From NCBI RefSeq assembly GCF_945952055.1, contig NZ_CAMFHB010000011.1:62001-126000 (forward strand): a stretch of DNA of 64,000 nt, given 5' to 3'. The DNA is from an uncultured Alsobacter sp. GTDB taxonomy: Bacteria > Pseudomonadota > Alphaproteobacteria > Rhizobiales > Beijerinckiaceae. The first letter of the stretch is position 1; each line of letters opens with the position of its first letter. A program made the translations under genes and the position numbers. The notes under the pieces were generated by a model that saw only the letters and a program-made list of their open reading frames with translations, was not told the DNA's origin and did no database searches. Shown piece after piece: positions 18,629 through 26,367 of this stretch.

Positions 18629-19447
18629 ATGGCCGATCTTCCTTCCTCGCTCGTGCTCGTGGGCTGCGGCAAGATGGGCGGGGCCATGCTGGAAGGCTGG
18701 CTCCGCATGGGGCTGTCGGCCGAGACCACCACGATCCTCGACCCCCATGCCTCGCCGTCGCTCGTGGCGGCCTGCGAGCAGCACGGCATCTCGCTCAATC
18801 CGAGCCATGAGACGATCCGCCCGCCGGAGGTCCTCGTGCTCGGCATCAAGCCGCAGATGCTGGACGACGCGGCGTCTTCGCTGAAGGATCTCGTCGGTCC
18901 GCAGACCATGATCGTCTCGATCCTGGCTGGCAAGACGATCGCCAACCTCGCCGAGCGCATCCCGGCCGCGAAGGCCGTCGTCCGGGCCATGCCGAACCTG
19001 CCGGCGTCCGTGCTGCGCGGGGTGACCGGGGTGGTGGCGAACCCGGGCACGAGCGCGGAGCAGCGCCTGGTGGCCGAAACCCTGCTCTCGGCCGTCGGAC
19101 GGGTCGAATGGCTCGAGCACGAAGGCCTGATCGACGCCGTGACGGCCGTGTCCGGATCCGGCCCGGCCTATGTGTTCTACCTCACGGAGTGCCTGGCCAG
19201 GGCGGGCACCGCCGCGGGGCTGCCGGCCGATCTGGCGGAACGCCTGGCGCGCGCGACCGTGGAGGGGGCTGGCGAACTCTTGCACCGGTCCGACCTCGCC
19301 CCGGGAACGCTGCGCGAGAACGTGACGTCCCCCGGCGGCACGACGGCGGCTGCGCTGGCCGTCCTCATGGCGGCGGACGGGCTCGATCCGCTCATGCGCG
19401 ATGCCGTGGCCGCGGCGCGCCGGCGCGCCGAGGAACTGTCCGGCTAA
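18629..19447 (+). CDS. proC: Pyrroline-5-carboxylate reductase
   Basis: A 272-aa cytosolic NAD(P)H enzyme for the last step of proline synthesis. The Rossmann start LVLVGCGKMGGAMLEGWL lies at residues 8-25 and the family signature VSGSGPAYVFYLTECLARAG with LPADLAERLARATVEGA is near residues 173-210. Length is normal. A hairpin terminator follows the stop by about 10 bases. Confidence 0.97.
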   Translation: MADLPSSLVLVGCGKMGGAMLEGWLRMGLSAETTTILDPHASPSLVAACEQHGISLNPSHETIRPPEVLVLGIKPQMLDDAASSLKDLVGPQTMIVSILAGKTIANLAERIPAAKAVVRAMPNLPASVLRGVTGVVANPGTSAEQRLVAETLLSAVGRVEWLEHEGLIDAVTAVSGSGPAYVFYLTECLARAGTAAGLPADLAERLARATVEGAGELLHRSDLAPGTLRENVTSPGGTTAAALAVLMAADGLDPLMRDAVAAARRRAEELSG

Positions 19448-19457
19448 CGCCGCGCGT

Positions 19458-19485
19458 CTTGCGACGGCAGGTCGCAAGCCTTTGT
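19458..19485 (+). terminator. Hairpin terminator after proC
   Basis: CTTGCGAC (19458-19465), loop GGCAG, GTCGCAAG (19471-19478), then CCTTTGT. An 8-bp perfect stem with a weak T-tract 10 bases after the proC stop; probably ends the YbjN-proC transcript. Confidence 0.6.
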
Positions 19486-19539
19486 CGGGCCACACGGCGG
19501 CCCTATCTTCATCCTCACGAGACAGTGCAGGAGGCTGAC

Positions 19540-20364
19540 ATGGCCAAGACTCCCGGTTCCAAGACTCCCGGTTCCAACACACCTGGTTCCAAGATGCCCG
19601 GAAGCAAGCGCGAACCCAAGGGCCGGCCCGAGACGGAGGCCGTGTCGGCGGGTTCGGCCGCGCCCCGGGCCTCCGCGCGCGACCGGATCATCGACGCCAC
19701 GCTGGCCCTTGCCGCCGAGCAGGACTGGGACGAGGTCGACCTGCGCGCCATCGCGGAGCGGGCCGGCGTCACGCTCTCCGAGTTCCGCGACGCCTTCCCC
19801 TCCAAGGGAGCGGTCCTGGCCGGGCTGTCCCGGCGGGTGGACCGGATCGTCCTGGACGGCACCGGCTCCGAACTCGACGGCGAGCCGGTCCGCGAGCGCC
19901 TGTTCGACGTCATGATGCGGCGGCTCGACGCCCTCACGCCCTACAAGGAAGGGCTTCGTGGCATCGGGGCGTCGGTTCGCCGCGATCCGCTGACGCTGGG
20001 CGCGCTGAACCAGATGGCGGTCAACTCGATGCGGTTCATGCTCGCGGCCGCCGGCGTCGACACCAGCGGTCCGATGGGCATGGTCAAGGTCCAGGGCGCC
20101 GTCCTGATCTGGGGCCGGGTCATGGACGCGTGGTTCCACGACGAGGATCCGGGCCTGGCCAAGACCATGGCGACGCTCGATCGCGAACTCCGGCGCGGCG
20201 GCCAGTTCGTGTCCGGCCTGAACGACCTGTGCAAGCTCGCATCGCCGCTGCGCGCCTTCTTCGACCGCGCCGCGGAAGGGGGCCGCCGCTTCCGGGAGCG
20301 CCGCCGCGCCAGCCCGTACGACGATCGCGACCCGCGCGACGACGACTACGCGACGGCCGTTTGA
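19540..20364 (+). CDS. TetR-fold regulator/COQ9-like protein with repetitive N-terminus
   Basis: A 274-aa protein starting at ATG 19540, with an AGGAGG-like site (around 19528-19534) in front. Residues 3-22 are four tandem copies of a five-residue unit (K-T-P-G-S type), followed by a TetR-like helix-turn-helix (RDRIIDATLALAAEQ, then VDLRAIAERAGVTLSEFRDAFPSKGAV). The C-terminal part (HDEDPGLAKTMATLDRELRR) resembles the COQ9 family, which shares the TetR fold but binds lipids for ubiquinone synthesis. Whether it binds DNA or lipid cannot be told; ubiK being 2 kb away favours a ubiquinone link slightly. csaA follows by 9 bp. Confidence 0.8.
   Translation: MAKTPGSKTPGSNTPGSKMPGSKREPKGRPETEAVSAGSAAPRASARDRIIDATLALAAEQDWDEVDLRAIAERAGVTLSEFRDAFPSKGAVLAGLSRRVDRIVLDGTGSELDGEPVRERLFDVMMRRLDALTPYKEGLRGIGASVRRDPLTLGALNQMAVNSMRFMLAAAGVDTSGPMGMVKVQGAVLIWGRVMDAWFHDEDPGLAKTMATLDRELRRGGQFVSGLNDLCKLASPLRAFFDRAAEGGRRFRERRRASPYDDRDPRDDDYATAV
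19546..19605 (+). repeat. Four tandem 15-bp units inside the TetR/COQ9-like gene
   Basis: AAGACTCCCGGTTCC occurs twice exactly (19546-19560 and 19561-19575), then two diverged copies follow (19576-19590 and 19591-19605). They encode the repeated K-T-P-G-S-type peptide at the N-terminus. Copy number may vary between strains by slippage. Confidence 0.85.
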
Positions 20365-20373
20365 GGGGCGACC

Positions 20374-20730
20374 ATGTCCGACATGCCGGCGGCGGAGACC
20401 ATCCGCTACGATGACTTCCTGAAGGTCGACGTTCGCGTCGGCACGGTGGTCAGCGCGGAGCCGTTTCCCCAGGCCCGCAAGCCCGCCTACAAGCTCACGA
20501 TCGACTTCGGCGGCGACATCGGCATCAAGCGCTCGTCGGCCCAGATCACCGTGAACCACCGCCTGGAGGACCTGGTCGGAAGCCAGGTCCTGGCGGTGGT
20601 GAATTTCCCGCCACGGCAGATCGGGCCCTTCATGTCCGAGGTGCTGACGCTGGGCGTTCCCGACGCGGCCGGCGAGGTGGTGCTCATCCGCCCCGACCAG
20701 GCGGTGCCGAAAGGCGGGCGGCTCTACTGA
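20374..20730 (+). CDS. csaA: tRNA-binding-domain protein CsaA
   Basis: A 118-aa cytosolic OB-fold protein. The CsaA/tRNA-binding signature is FLKVDVRVGTVVSAEPFPQARKP (written in parts: FLKVDVRVGTV, EPFPQARKPAY) with LTIDFGG and KRSSAQIT following. CsaA has been described as a secretion-related chaperone that also binds tRNA. It follows the TetR/COQ9-like gene by 9 bp and converges with the SDR gene after 5 bp. Confidence 0.92.
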   Translation: MSDMPAAETIRYDDFLKVDVRVGTVVSAEPFPQARKPAYKLTIDFGGDIGIKRSSAQITVNHRLEDLVGSQVLAVVNFPPRQIGPFMSEVLTLGVPDAAGEVVLIRPDQAVPKGGRLY

Positions 20731-20735
20731 GAGCG

Positions 20736-21482
20736 TCATCCGACGATGTCGGGGGTCTTCCAGCCGATCGACTGCCCCGCGTCGACGCACAGGGTCTGGC
20801 CCGTCACGCTGCGGGCTTGCGCCAGATAGAGCACGGCGTCGGCGATCTCCCCCGGGGAGACCGCGTGCTGCAGGGGCACGCCGGCCACCTCCTGGGCCAT
20901 GCCGGCGTCGCCGTCATGGACGTTGGCCAGCGTCGGCCCCGGTCCGACGGCGTTGACCCGGATGCGGGGCGCCAGCGCCTGGGCCATCGTCGTCGTCGCC
21001 GCGTGCAGGGCCGCCTTGGTCAGGGTGTAGGAGAACACCTGCGGCGTGAGGCGGCGCACCCGCTGGTCCACGATGTTGACGATGGACGGCGCGTCGCCCG
21101 AGGCCACGCCCGCGAAGGCCGAGGCGAGCAGGGCGGGGGCCCGGATGTTGACCGCGAACTGGCGGTCCCACAGGGCCGGATCCAGGGTCTCCAGCGTATC
21201 CTTGTCGAAGGTCGACGCGTTGTTGACGAGGAGGGACAGTCCACCCAGCGCGGCGGCGGCCTCACTCACGAGCCGCGGACAGGTGGCGGCCTCCGAGAGA
21301 TCCCCCTGCACCACGACTGCGGTCGTGCCTGACGATGCGAGCCGGGCGGCGAGGTCGTCGGCCTCCTGCCGCGATGTCCCGCAGTGGATCGCGACGGCAT
21401 AGCCGGCCTCCGCCAACCGCTCGACGATGGCCCGGCCGACCCTGCGGGCACCACCCGTCACGAGCGCCTTGCGACCGCTCAT
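20736..21482 (-). CDS. SDR-family oxidoreductase, pteridine-reductase-like
   Basis: A 248-aa short-chain dehydrogenase. The NADP site is LVTGGARRVGRAIVERLAE near the N-terminus (the RR favours NADPH), NNAS lies mid-protein, and YTLTKAAL is the catalytic Y-x3-K. The usual catalytic Ser position reads SIVNIVDQR, with Asp as in PTR1/FolM-type pteridine reductases. This suggests dihydrobiopterin or dihydrofolate reduction, but the substrate is inference. Its ATG at 21482 overlaps the stop of the glycosyltransferase gene (ATGA), so the two are cotranscribed. Confidence 0.9.
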   Translation of the reverse strand: MSGRKALVTGGARRVGRAIVERLAEAGYAVAIHCGTSRQEADDLAARLASSGTTAVVVQGDLSEAATCPRLVSEAAAALGGLSLLVNNASTFDKDTLETLDPALWDRQFAVNIRAPALLASAFAGVASGDAPSIVNIVDQRVRRLTPQVFSYTLTKAALHAATTTMAQALAPRIRVNAVGPGPTLANVHDGDAGMAQEVAGVPLQHAVSPGEIADAVLYLAQARSVTGQTLCVDAGQSIGWKTPDIVG

Positions 21483-22279
21483 TCGAACCCCCGGGCGCGC
21501 GCCTTGGCGAGCCGCTTGGCTTCCAGGTGCTTGGCCACGCGCAGGTAGCGGTAGAAGGCGAAGTTCATCGCGGTCATGAACCCGTAGGCTCCGCGCAACG
21601 CGTGGCGGCGAAAGACATAGGCTTTGACGAAGTTCGCCGGGAACTCGAGCAGCAGCCGCAGCACGGACACGCCGTCTCCGCGGGCCTCCATGTCGGCCAC
21701 CAGGGCGTCGGTGTAGGCATTCAGCTTGGTCATCTGGTCGCCGAGCGATCGCACCGAGAAATGATGGATCGTGCCCTTCAGCTTGGCCACCCGCGCGCCC
21801 TGCGCGAGATCGACGCGGTCCCAGACCGGCGAGGCAGAATAGGAGCCCTTGTCGCGTCGGTAGAGGCGCACCGGCGAAAGCGCGTAGGCGAAGCGGTGCG
21901 GCGCGCCCTCGCCGGGAAAGATCTCGGCGATGCGGATGCGGTAGGCATCGGCCGCCGGGCCGTCCCCGGAGAACAGCGCGCGGATCTCGGACGCGAGATC
22001 GGGGGGCACGACCTCGTCGGCATCCAGGTTCAGGAGCCAGGGGTGGCGGCACAGCGTCTCGGCGTGGCGCTTTTGCGGACCGTAGCCCTCGAAGGCGTGC
22101 TCGACCACGCGCGCGCCGAGACTGGCGGCCAGCTCCCGCGTCCCGTCGGTGGAGCCGGAGTCGACCACCACGATGTCGTCGCTGAGGTCGCGGACCGCGC
22201 GCAGCGTCCGGCCGAGGCGGTCGGCCTCGTTCTTGGCGATGATGAAGATGGAGAGGGGAAGCGGGGTCGTGTCGGTCAT
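21479..22279 (-). CDS. Family 2 glycosyltransferase, WaaE/KdtX-like
   Basis: A 266-aa glycosyltransferase from ATG 22279 (MTDTTPLPLSIFIIAKNEAD). The GT-A motifs are IVVVDSGSTDGTRELAASLG (nucleotide-binding), WLLNLDADEVV (DxD metal site) and the inverting-enzyme GYGPQKRHA segment, all typical of the LPS inner-core WaaE/KdtX group. It probably adds a sugar to lipopolysaccharide core on the cytosolic face of the inner membrane. The C-terminus is basic. It overlaps the SDR gene by 4 bases. The 245-bp region to the divergent beta-barrel gene carries their promoters. Confidence 0.9.
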   Translation of the reverse strand: MTDTTPLPLSIFIIAKNEADRLGRTLRAVRDLSDDIVVVDSGSTDGTRELAASLGARVVEHAFEGYGPQKRHAETLCRHPWLLNLDADEVVPPDLASEIRALFSGDGPAADAYRIRIAEIFPGEGAPHRFAYALSPVRLYRRDKGSYSASPVWDRVDLAQGARVAKLKGTIHHFSVRSLGDQMTKLNAYTDALVADMEARGDGVSVLRLLLEFPANFVKAYVFRRHALRGAYGFMTAMNFAFYRYLRVAKHLEAKRLAKARARGFE

Positions 22280-22458
22280 GGTCCGCCGTCTGTTCACGCA
22301 CGCATGACACGGGGGCGCAGACGCGACAAGACGCAACCCGTTTCAGGACGGCCGGCAGGGCGGGCCCTTTCACCTTCCGTTAACGCAGATGAACGGGGCG
22401 TTGAGCGCTCCCGGACAAGTTGAGAGATTGGTTACCCTGAATTTCGGTTAGGGTTAAA

Positions 22459-22473
22459 CAAAGCGAAGCTTTG
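22459..22473. promoter_or_regulatory. Short hairpin in the leader of the first beta-barrel gene
   Basis: CAAAGC (22459-22464), GAA, GCTTTG (22468-22473) is a perfect inverted repeat about 50 bp before the ATG at 22525, just after an AT-rich promoter-like stretch (GGTTAGGGTTAAAC). It may be a leader hairpin that stabilises or controls the mRNA. Confidence 0.35.
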
Positions 22474-22524
22474 GCGTATCCAGATCGCGAGGCGGCATTC
22501 CGGCCGCACAACGAGGATTCAGCC

Positions 22525-23154
22525 ATGAAAGCTCTCCGCACCATCGCCCTCCTGGCGGTCGCCGCGTTTGCCGGCACGGACGCGGCCCGGGCAGCGGATC
22601 TTCCCCGCCGCACGGATCCTTACGCCCCGGCCCCGTCCTACGCGCCGTCGCTCTCCAACTGGCAGGGCTTCTACGTGGGCGGCCATCTCGGTGGCGGTTT
22701 CGGCAAGGCAGGCCCCGTGGACACGTCCGGCCTCCTGGGCGGTGCCCATGCCGGCGTCAACGTCCAGTACGACCGCTTCGTGGTCGGCGCGGAAGGCGAC
22801 TTCACCTTCTCGGGCGTGGGCAACAACAGCTTCACGGAGCGCGCCCGGCACGACTGGCTCGCGTCGATCCGCGGCCGCGGCGGCTACTCGTTCGGCAACA
22901 TCCTGGCCTACGGCACGCTGGGCTTCGCGTTCGCGGACGTGAACTACCGCAGCATCCTGGGCCGGGCGAGCGACACCACCACCGGGTGGGCCATCGGCTT
23001 CGGTGCGGAGATGATGGTGACGCCGAACGTGACCATCCGCGCAGAGTATTTGAGGTATGAACTCGGCAGCACGACTTACCCCTCGGCCATCGGTCCCGTA
23101 CAGATCGATAGCAGTGTGAACGTCATTCGCGCGGGTGCCAGCTACAAGTTCTGA
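22525..23154 (+). CDS. Outer-membrane beta-barrel protein, Omp25/31-like
   Basis: A 209-aa protein starting at ATG 22525 with a Sec signal peptide (MKALRTIALLAVAAFAG, cleavage near ARAADLP). After a Pro-rich linker comes NWQGFYVGGHLGGGFGKAG, the classic first strand of the Omp25/31/RopB family; the chain ends with VIRAGASYKF, a terminal Phe for BAM recognition. These small porin-like proteins are abundant in Hyphomicrobiales outer membranes. A second paralogue follows 264 bp downstream and a third lies at 56127-56870. Confidence 0.93.
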   Translation: MKALRTIALLAVAAFAGTDAARAADLPRRTDPYAPAPSYAPSLSNWQGFYVGGHLGGGFGKAGPVDTSGLLGGAHAGVNVQYDRFVVGAEGDFTFSGVGNNSFTERARHDWLASIRGRGGYSFGNILAYGTLGFAFADVNYRSILGRASDTTTGWAIGFGAEMMVTPNVTIRAEYLRYELGSTTYPSAIGPVQIDSSVNVIRAGASYKF

Positions 23155-23180
23155 TCGCTCTAGTTCGCGAAATCATCGCG

Positions 23181-23210
23181 AGAACTGTCCCGCCTCGGCG
23201 GGATGGTTCT
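23181..23210 (+). terminator. Hairpin after the first beta-barrel gene
   Basis: AGAAC-TG-TCCCGCC (23181-23194) pairs with GGCGGGA-TG-GTTCT (23197-23210), an imperfect stem about 26 bases after the stop. The tail TGCGTTG is only weakly T-rich. Likely a terminator between the two tandem beta-barrel genes. Confidence 0.55.
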
Positions 23211-23418
23211 TGCGTTGCCCATAACTGTGTCTCGTTTGCTACGGTTGGGGAAAGTTTTGGTCGAAATTGTCACGAGCTTGACCGAAGCTGTCCACGATCC
23301 TGCCACGATCACGGTTCAAACCGAAGGGGACGCCGGTGCCTGGGGGGCCGGCCGTACCTGTTTCCTTCCCCGGAGCCCTAAGGCTCCCGCCCCTGTGAGA
23401 CTGTTCCGGAGTGAACCC

Positions 23419-24087
23419 ATGAAGAAGACCACCCTCGTCGGCGCCCTCGCGCTCGGCCTCCTGTCGACCTCGGCCTTCGCCGCCGACCTGCCCAGCCGCA
23501 AGATGGCCCCGGTCGCCCCGGTGACCTATGCTCCGGCCTTCACCTGGACCGGCTTCTACGTCGGCGCCAACGCCGGCTACGGCTTCGGCCAGATCACGAA
23601 GGCGGGCACCCTGTTCAACGATCCGTCGGGCTTCGTTGGCGGTGGCCAGATCGGCTACAACTACCAGATGAACAACATCGTGTTCGGCCTCGAGGGTGAC
23701 CTCCAGTACGCCGATCTGCGCGACAAGGTCAGCCCGGCCGGTCGCCTCGCGGGTCTGCCCGCCGGCACGAAGAACGGCATCGAGTGGTTCGGCACGGTCC
23801 GTCCGCGCGTCGGCTTCGCCGCTGACCGCGCCCTGTTCTACGTGACGGGCGGTCTGGCTTACGGCAACCAGAAGCTCAACGTCCCCGGCGTCGGCTCGGG
23901 CGACAACGTCAACATCGGCTGGACCGCCGGCGCTGGCGTCGAGTACGCCTTCACCAACAACTGGACGGCCAAGGTCGAAGGCCTGTACGTCAACCTCGAC
24001 TCGCACAACTACGTCGTGACGGCGCCCTCGACCAAGTCGGGCACCGAGTTCGGCCTCGTGCGCGCCGGCGTGAACTACAAGTTCTGA
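23419..24087 (+). CDS. Outer-membrane beta-barrel protein, Omp25/31-like (second tandem copy)
   Basis: A 222-aa protein from ATG 23419 with signal peptide MKKTTLVGALALGLLSTSAF and cleavage near AFAADLP. The barrel begins with FTWTGFYVGANAGYGFGQ and ends with VRAGVNYKF. Codon use is strongly biased to preferred codons, more than in its neighbour, consistent with very high expression. It has its own 264-bp upstream region and a strong terminator, so it is probably a separate, highly expressed unit. Confidence 0.94.
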   Translation: MKKTTLVGALALGLLSTSAFAADLPSRKMAPVAPVTYAPAFTWTGFYVGANAGYGFGQITKAGTLFNDPSGFVGGGQIGYNYQMNNIVFGLEGDLQYADLRDKVSPAGRLAGLPAGTKNGIEWFGTVRPRVGFAADRALFYVTGGLAYGNQKLNVPGVGSGDNVNIGWTAGAGVEYAFTNNWTAKVEGLYVNLDSHNYVVTAPSTKSGTEFGLVRAGVNYKF

Positions 24088-24114
24088 TCCGCTTTCGAGC
24101 CGATCGTTCGAGGA

Positions 24115-24141
24115 GGGGCCCGGTTCAGCCGGGCCCCTTTT
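24115..24141 (+). terminator. Rho-independent terminator of the second beta-barrel gene
   Basis: GGGGCCCGG (24115-24123), loop TTCAG, CCGGGCCCC (24129-24137), TTTT (24138-24141). A perfect 9-bp GC stem with a T-tract, 28 bases after the stop. Confidence 0.92.
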
Positions 24142-24274
24142 CGTTGGGCGCTCCTTGCGCGGCGACACGGCGGGCGGATGGCCCTAGCCGTCGCGCCATG
24201 GAGGGCGAACGTCACTCCCGCGAACGGGCGCGGTTGCCGGGAGTGGATGGGCCAGCCCGCGGGGCCCGCCGGAC

Positions 24275-24880
24275 TCAGCCCTTGAAGCGGGTGTCCTCGA
24301 AGGCCGGCACCCGCGCCGCGAAGGCGTCGAGCCAGGACACGAGCTTCGGGTAGCTCGCGCGCCAGCGCCCTTCGAAGCGAAGGTCCAGATAGCCCAGCGC
24401 ACAGGCCAGCGCGATCGGGCCGATGTGCGGCCGCTCGCCGATGGCGGGCGGGGACGCCTCCAGGGTCGTCAGCGCCCGGTCCACCTTCTCCTGCTGGTAG
24501 GCCACCCACTTCGGGTCCCGCCGGCTCTCGTCCCGGAAGCGCCCCTCGTAGACCTGCAGCAACGCCGCATCGAGGATGCCGTCCGCCAGCGCCTGCATCC
24601 GCAGGGCCGCGAAACGCTCCGGCCCCTTCGGGATCACCACGCCTCCGCCGGCCCGCTCGTCGACCCACTCGACGATGACGCGCGAGTCGAACAGCGTCTC
24701 GCCGTCGTCCAGCACCAGCGTCGGGATCTTGCCGAGCGGGTTCTGGATCCGAAGGGGATCGTTCGGGTTGGTCGTATCGGCCGTTTCAACGGTCAAGCTG
24801 TCCGACAGCCCGGCGAGGCTGACGGCGATCTTGACCTTGCGGCCGAAGGGTGAGGCTGGAGACGACTTGAGGACGGGCAC
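24275..24880 (-). CDS. Glutathione S-transferase family protein
   Basis: A 201-aa cytosolic protein. The N-terminal thioredoxin fold reads MPVLKSSPASPFGRKVKIAV (Ser-rich catalytic loop), then NPLGKIPTLVLDDGETLFDS with the cis-Pro and the Glu-Ser pair that binds the glutathione gamma-glutamyl group. The C-terminal helical domain includes GPIALACALGYLDLRF. Typical of the bacterial GST group without a fixed substrate. It is the only gene between the beta-barrel pair and cspA. Confidence 0.92.
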   Translation of the reverse strand: MPVLKSSPASPFGRKVKIAVSLAGLSDSLTVETADTTNPNDPLRIQNPLGKIPTLVLDDGETLFDSRVIVEWVDERAGGGVVIPKGPERFAALRMQALADGILDAALLQVYEGRFRDESRRDPKWVAYQQEKVDRALTTLEASPPAIGERPHIGPIALACALGYLDLRFEGRWRASYPKLVSWLDAFAARVPAFEDTRFKG

Positions 24881-24940
24881 GACTGATCCTTGGCAGAGTC
24901 CGTATGACCCTGCCGATCATGGCACGCGCTTTGGCCGCTG

Positions 24941-25159
24941 TCAGTCGTTCAGGATGACCAGGTTGACGGCCTTCGGACCCTTGCCCTTCTTGTCGGGCTC
25001 GATCTCGAAGGTCACCTTCTGACCCTGGTCAAGCGTCTGCAAACCTGCACGCGAAACGGCTGTGACATGAACGAAGATGTCCCGACCGCCATCGTCCGGC
25101 TTGATGAAGCCGTAGCCTTTTTCGGTATTGAAGAATTTCACCACACCCTGCTGAGGCAT
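24941..25159 (-). CDS. Cold-shock-domain protein (CspA family)
   Basis: A 72-aa single-stranded nucleic-acid-binding protein from ATG 25159. RNP1 is KGYGFIKPDD and RNP2 is DIFVHVTAV; the ending GPKAVNLVILND is common in alphaproteobacteria. It acts as an RNA chaperone. The region in front (25160-25280) contains two clear inverted repeats that could give the structured leader usual for cold-shock mRNAs. Confidence 0.95.
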   Translation of the reverse strand: MPQQGVVKFFNTEKGYGFIKPDDGGRDIFVHVTAVSRAGLQTLDQGQKVTFEIEPDKKGKGPKAVNLVILND

Positions 25160-25224
25160 GCTTATCGCTCCACCTGGCCGGGCCCGTGAGCCCGTCTTCG
25201 TTAGCGCGGCCCCCCGCGCCTCGT

Positions 25225-25275
25225 GCATGGGGATTCGGCCGACCATGCCTCTGCTGCACCCGTGCGAGGGGTGCA
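25225..25275 (-). promoter_or_regulatory. Structured leader/promoter region of the cold-shock gene
   Basis: Two perfect inverted repeats stand upstream of the cold-shock ATG (25159): GCATGG (25225-25230) with CCATGC (25243-25248), and TGCACCC (25255-25261) with GGGTGCA (25269-25275). The whole gap 25160-25482 (323 bp) holds no gene; its right half (25300-25480) is AT-rich for this window and includes the 15-base copy of the ilvE/marR palindrome core at 25418-25432. Whether the repeats are transcribed is unknown. Confidence 0.4.
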
Positions 25276-25417
25276 ATCATCCGCACCTCCGGTCAGAAGG
25301 ATCCACGCGCACAACTTCATTATGTCAACGACTTTGATCTGTTATGCAAGAACAAATCAGATTTCAGGGCCGAGGGTGATGGCCATCAATGGTCTGAAAT
25401 CGGTTACACAGCGTCTA

Positions 25418-25432
25418 GTCAACAACGCTGAC
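25418..25432. promoter_or_regulatory. Second copy of the ilvE/marR palindrome core
   Basis: GTCAACAACGCTGAC at 25418-25432 is identical to 11769-11783, including the 7-base spacer, but the outer arms are not kept. It sits in the gap between the cold-shock gene and rlmJ. A 15-base match in 64 kb can occur by chance, so this is a weak operator candidate. Confidence 0.3.
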
Positions 25433-25482
25433 CTGTTGTGCCACCGCGTGAGCGGTTTAGATCGAAACCGTTGGTTTGCGGG

Positions 25483-26337
25483 TCAGGTCTCGCCCGTGAG
25501 CCATTCACAGCGGTACGGCGCACGATTGCCCTGCCGAAGTATAGAGGCCAGCGCGGGAAGCATGGTCTGGCACTCTTCAAAGAGTGGCCAAGGCGGATTC
25601 ACGACCGCCAGTCCGGTGCCACTGAACTCACGCGAGTCATCGCGATCGTTCACCTGGAGCTCAATGCAAAGAACCTTACGTATCTCCGAACGTGAAAGCG
25701 TGGCGCGGAAAGCTGAAGCTTGGCTCTTGTCCTTCAGCGGATACCAGGCGGCATAGACACCACTGGGCCACTTCTTCCACGCCGCCGAGAGCAGGGCGGC
25801 GAGACGGTCGAACTCGCCCTGCTCCTCGAAGGGAGGATCGATCAGCACGAGGCCCCGCCGCTCGACGGGCGGCACGTAGGCCTTCAGCCCCGTCCAGCCA
25901 TCGAGCTCGATCACTTTCGCGCGACGATCGTGCTCCATGCGCTCCCGCAGGCGGCGTGCATCGGTCGGGTGCTTCTCGATGAAGATCAGCCGGTCCTGCG
26001 CCCGCGCCAGATGCCGCGCGATTTCCGGGGAGCCCGGATAGCCGAGCGGCAGGTCGTAGAGCGCGCGGCATGCCGCGACGGTCTCGAGATAGGGCGCGAG
26101 CAGTTCCGCCGCCTTCGGTTCGAGCCGGGCGTCCAGCAGGCGCCCGATCCCCGCATGCCATTCGCCGGTCTTGCCGGCCTCGACCGACCCGAGGTCGTAG
26201 ACCCCGATGCCGGCATGGGTGTCGATGACACGGAACGGGGCGTCCTTCTGGCCGAGATAGACCAGCATGCGCGCCAGGATGGCGTGCTTGACGACATCCG
26301 CGAAATTTCCGGCGTGATAGGCGTGCCTGTAATTCAT
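25483..26337 (-). CDS. rlmJ: 23S rRNA (adenine(2030)-N6)-methyltransferase RlmJ
   Basis: A 284-aa SAM-dependent rRNA methyltransferase. MNYRHAYHAGNFADVVKHAI is the hallmark N-terminus. Further motifs: VIDTHAGIGVYDL (SAM binding), FIEKHP and the catalytic VLIDPPFEEQGEF, a DPPF-type motif for N6-adenine methylation. Length matches the family (about 280). It modifies A2030 of 23S rRNA in E. coli. It lies 30 bp from the RNase T2 gene on the same strand. Confidence 0.96.
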   Translation of the reverse strand: MNYRHAYHAGNFADVVKHAILARMLVYLGQKDAPFRVIDTHAGIGVYDLGSVEAGKTGEWHAGIGRLLDARLEPKAAELLAPYLETVAACRALYDLPLGYPGSPEIARHLARAQDRLIFIEKHPTDARRLRERMEHDRRAKVIELDGWTGLKAYVPPVERRGLVLIDPPFEEQGEFDRLAALLSAAWKKWPSGVYAAWYPLKDKSQASAFRATLSRSEIRKVLCIELQVNDRDDSREFSGTGLAVVNPPWPLFEECQTMLPALASILRQGNRAPYRCEWLTGET

Positions 26338-26367
26338 CCCGCCATCAACCGCAGGCGGGCGCCGGCG

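Noticed and set aside
25223-25756. Open frame of 177 codons between the cold-shock gene and rlmJ
   Set aside because: It runs antisense into rlmJ, has no ribosome-binding site and looks like noise.
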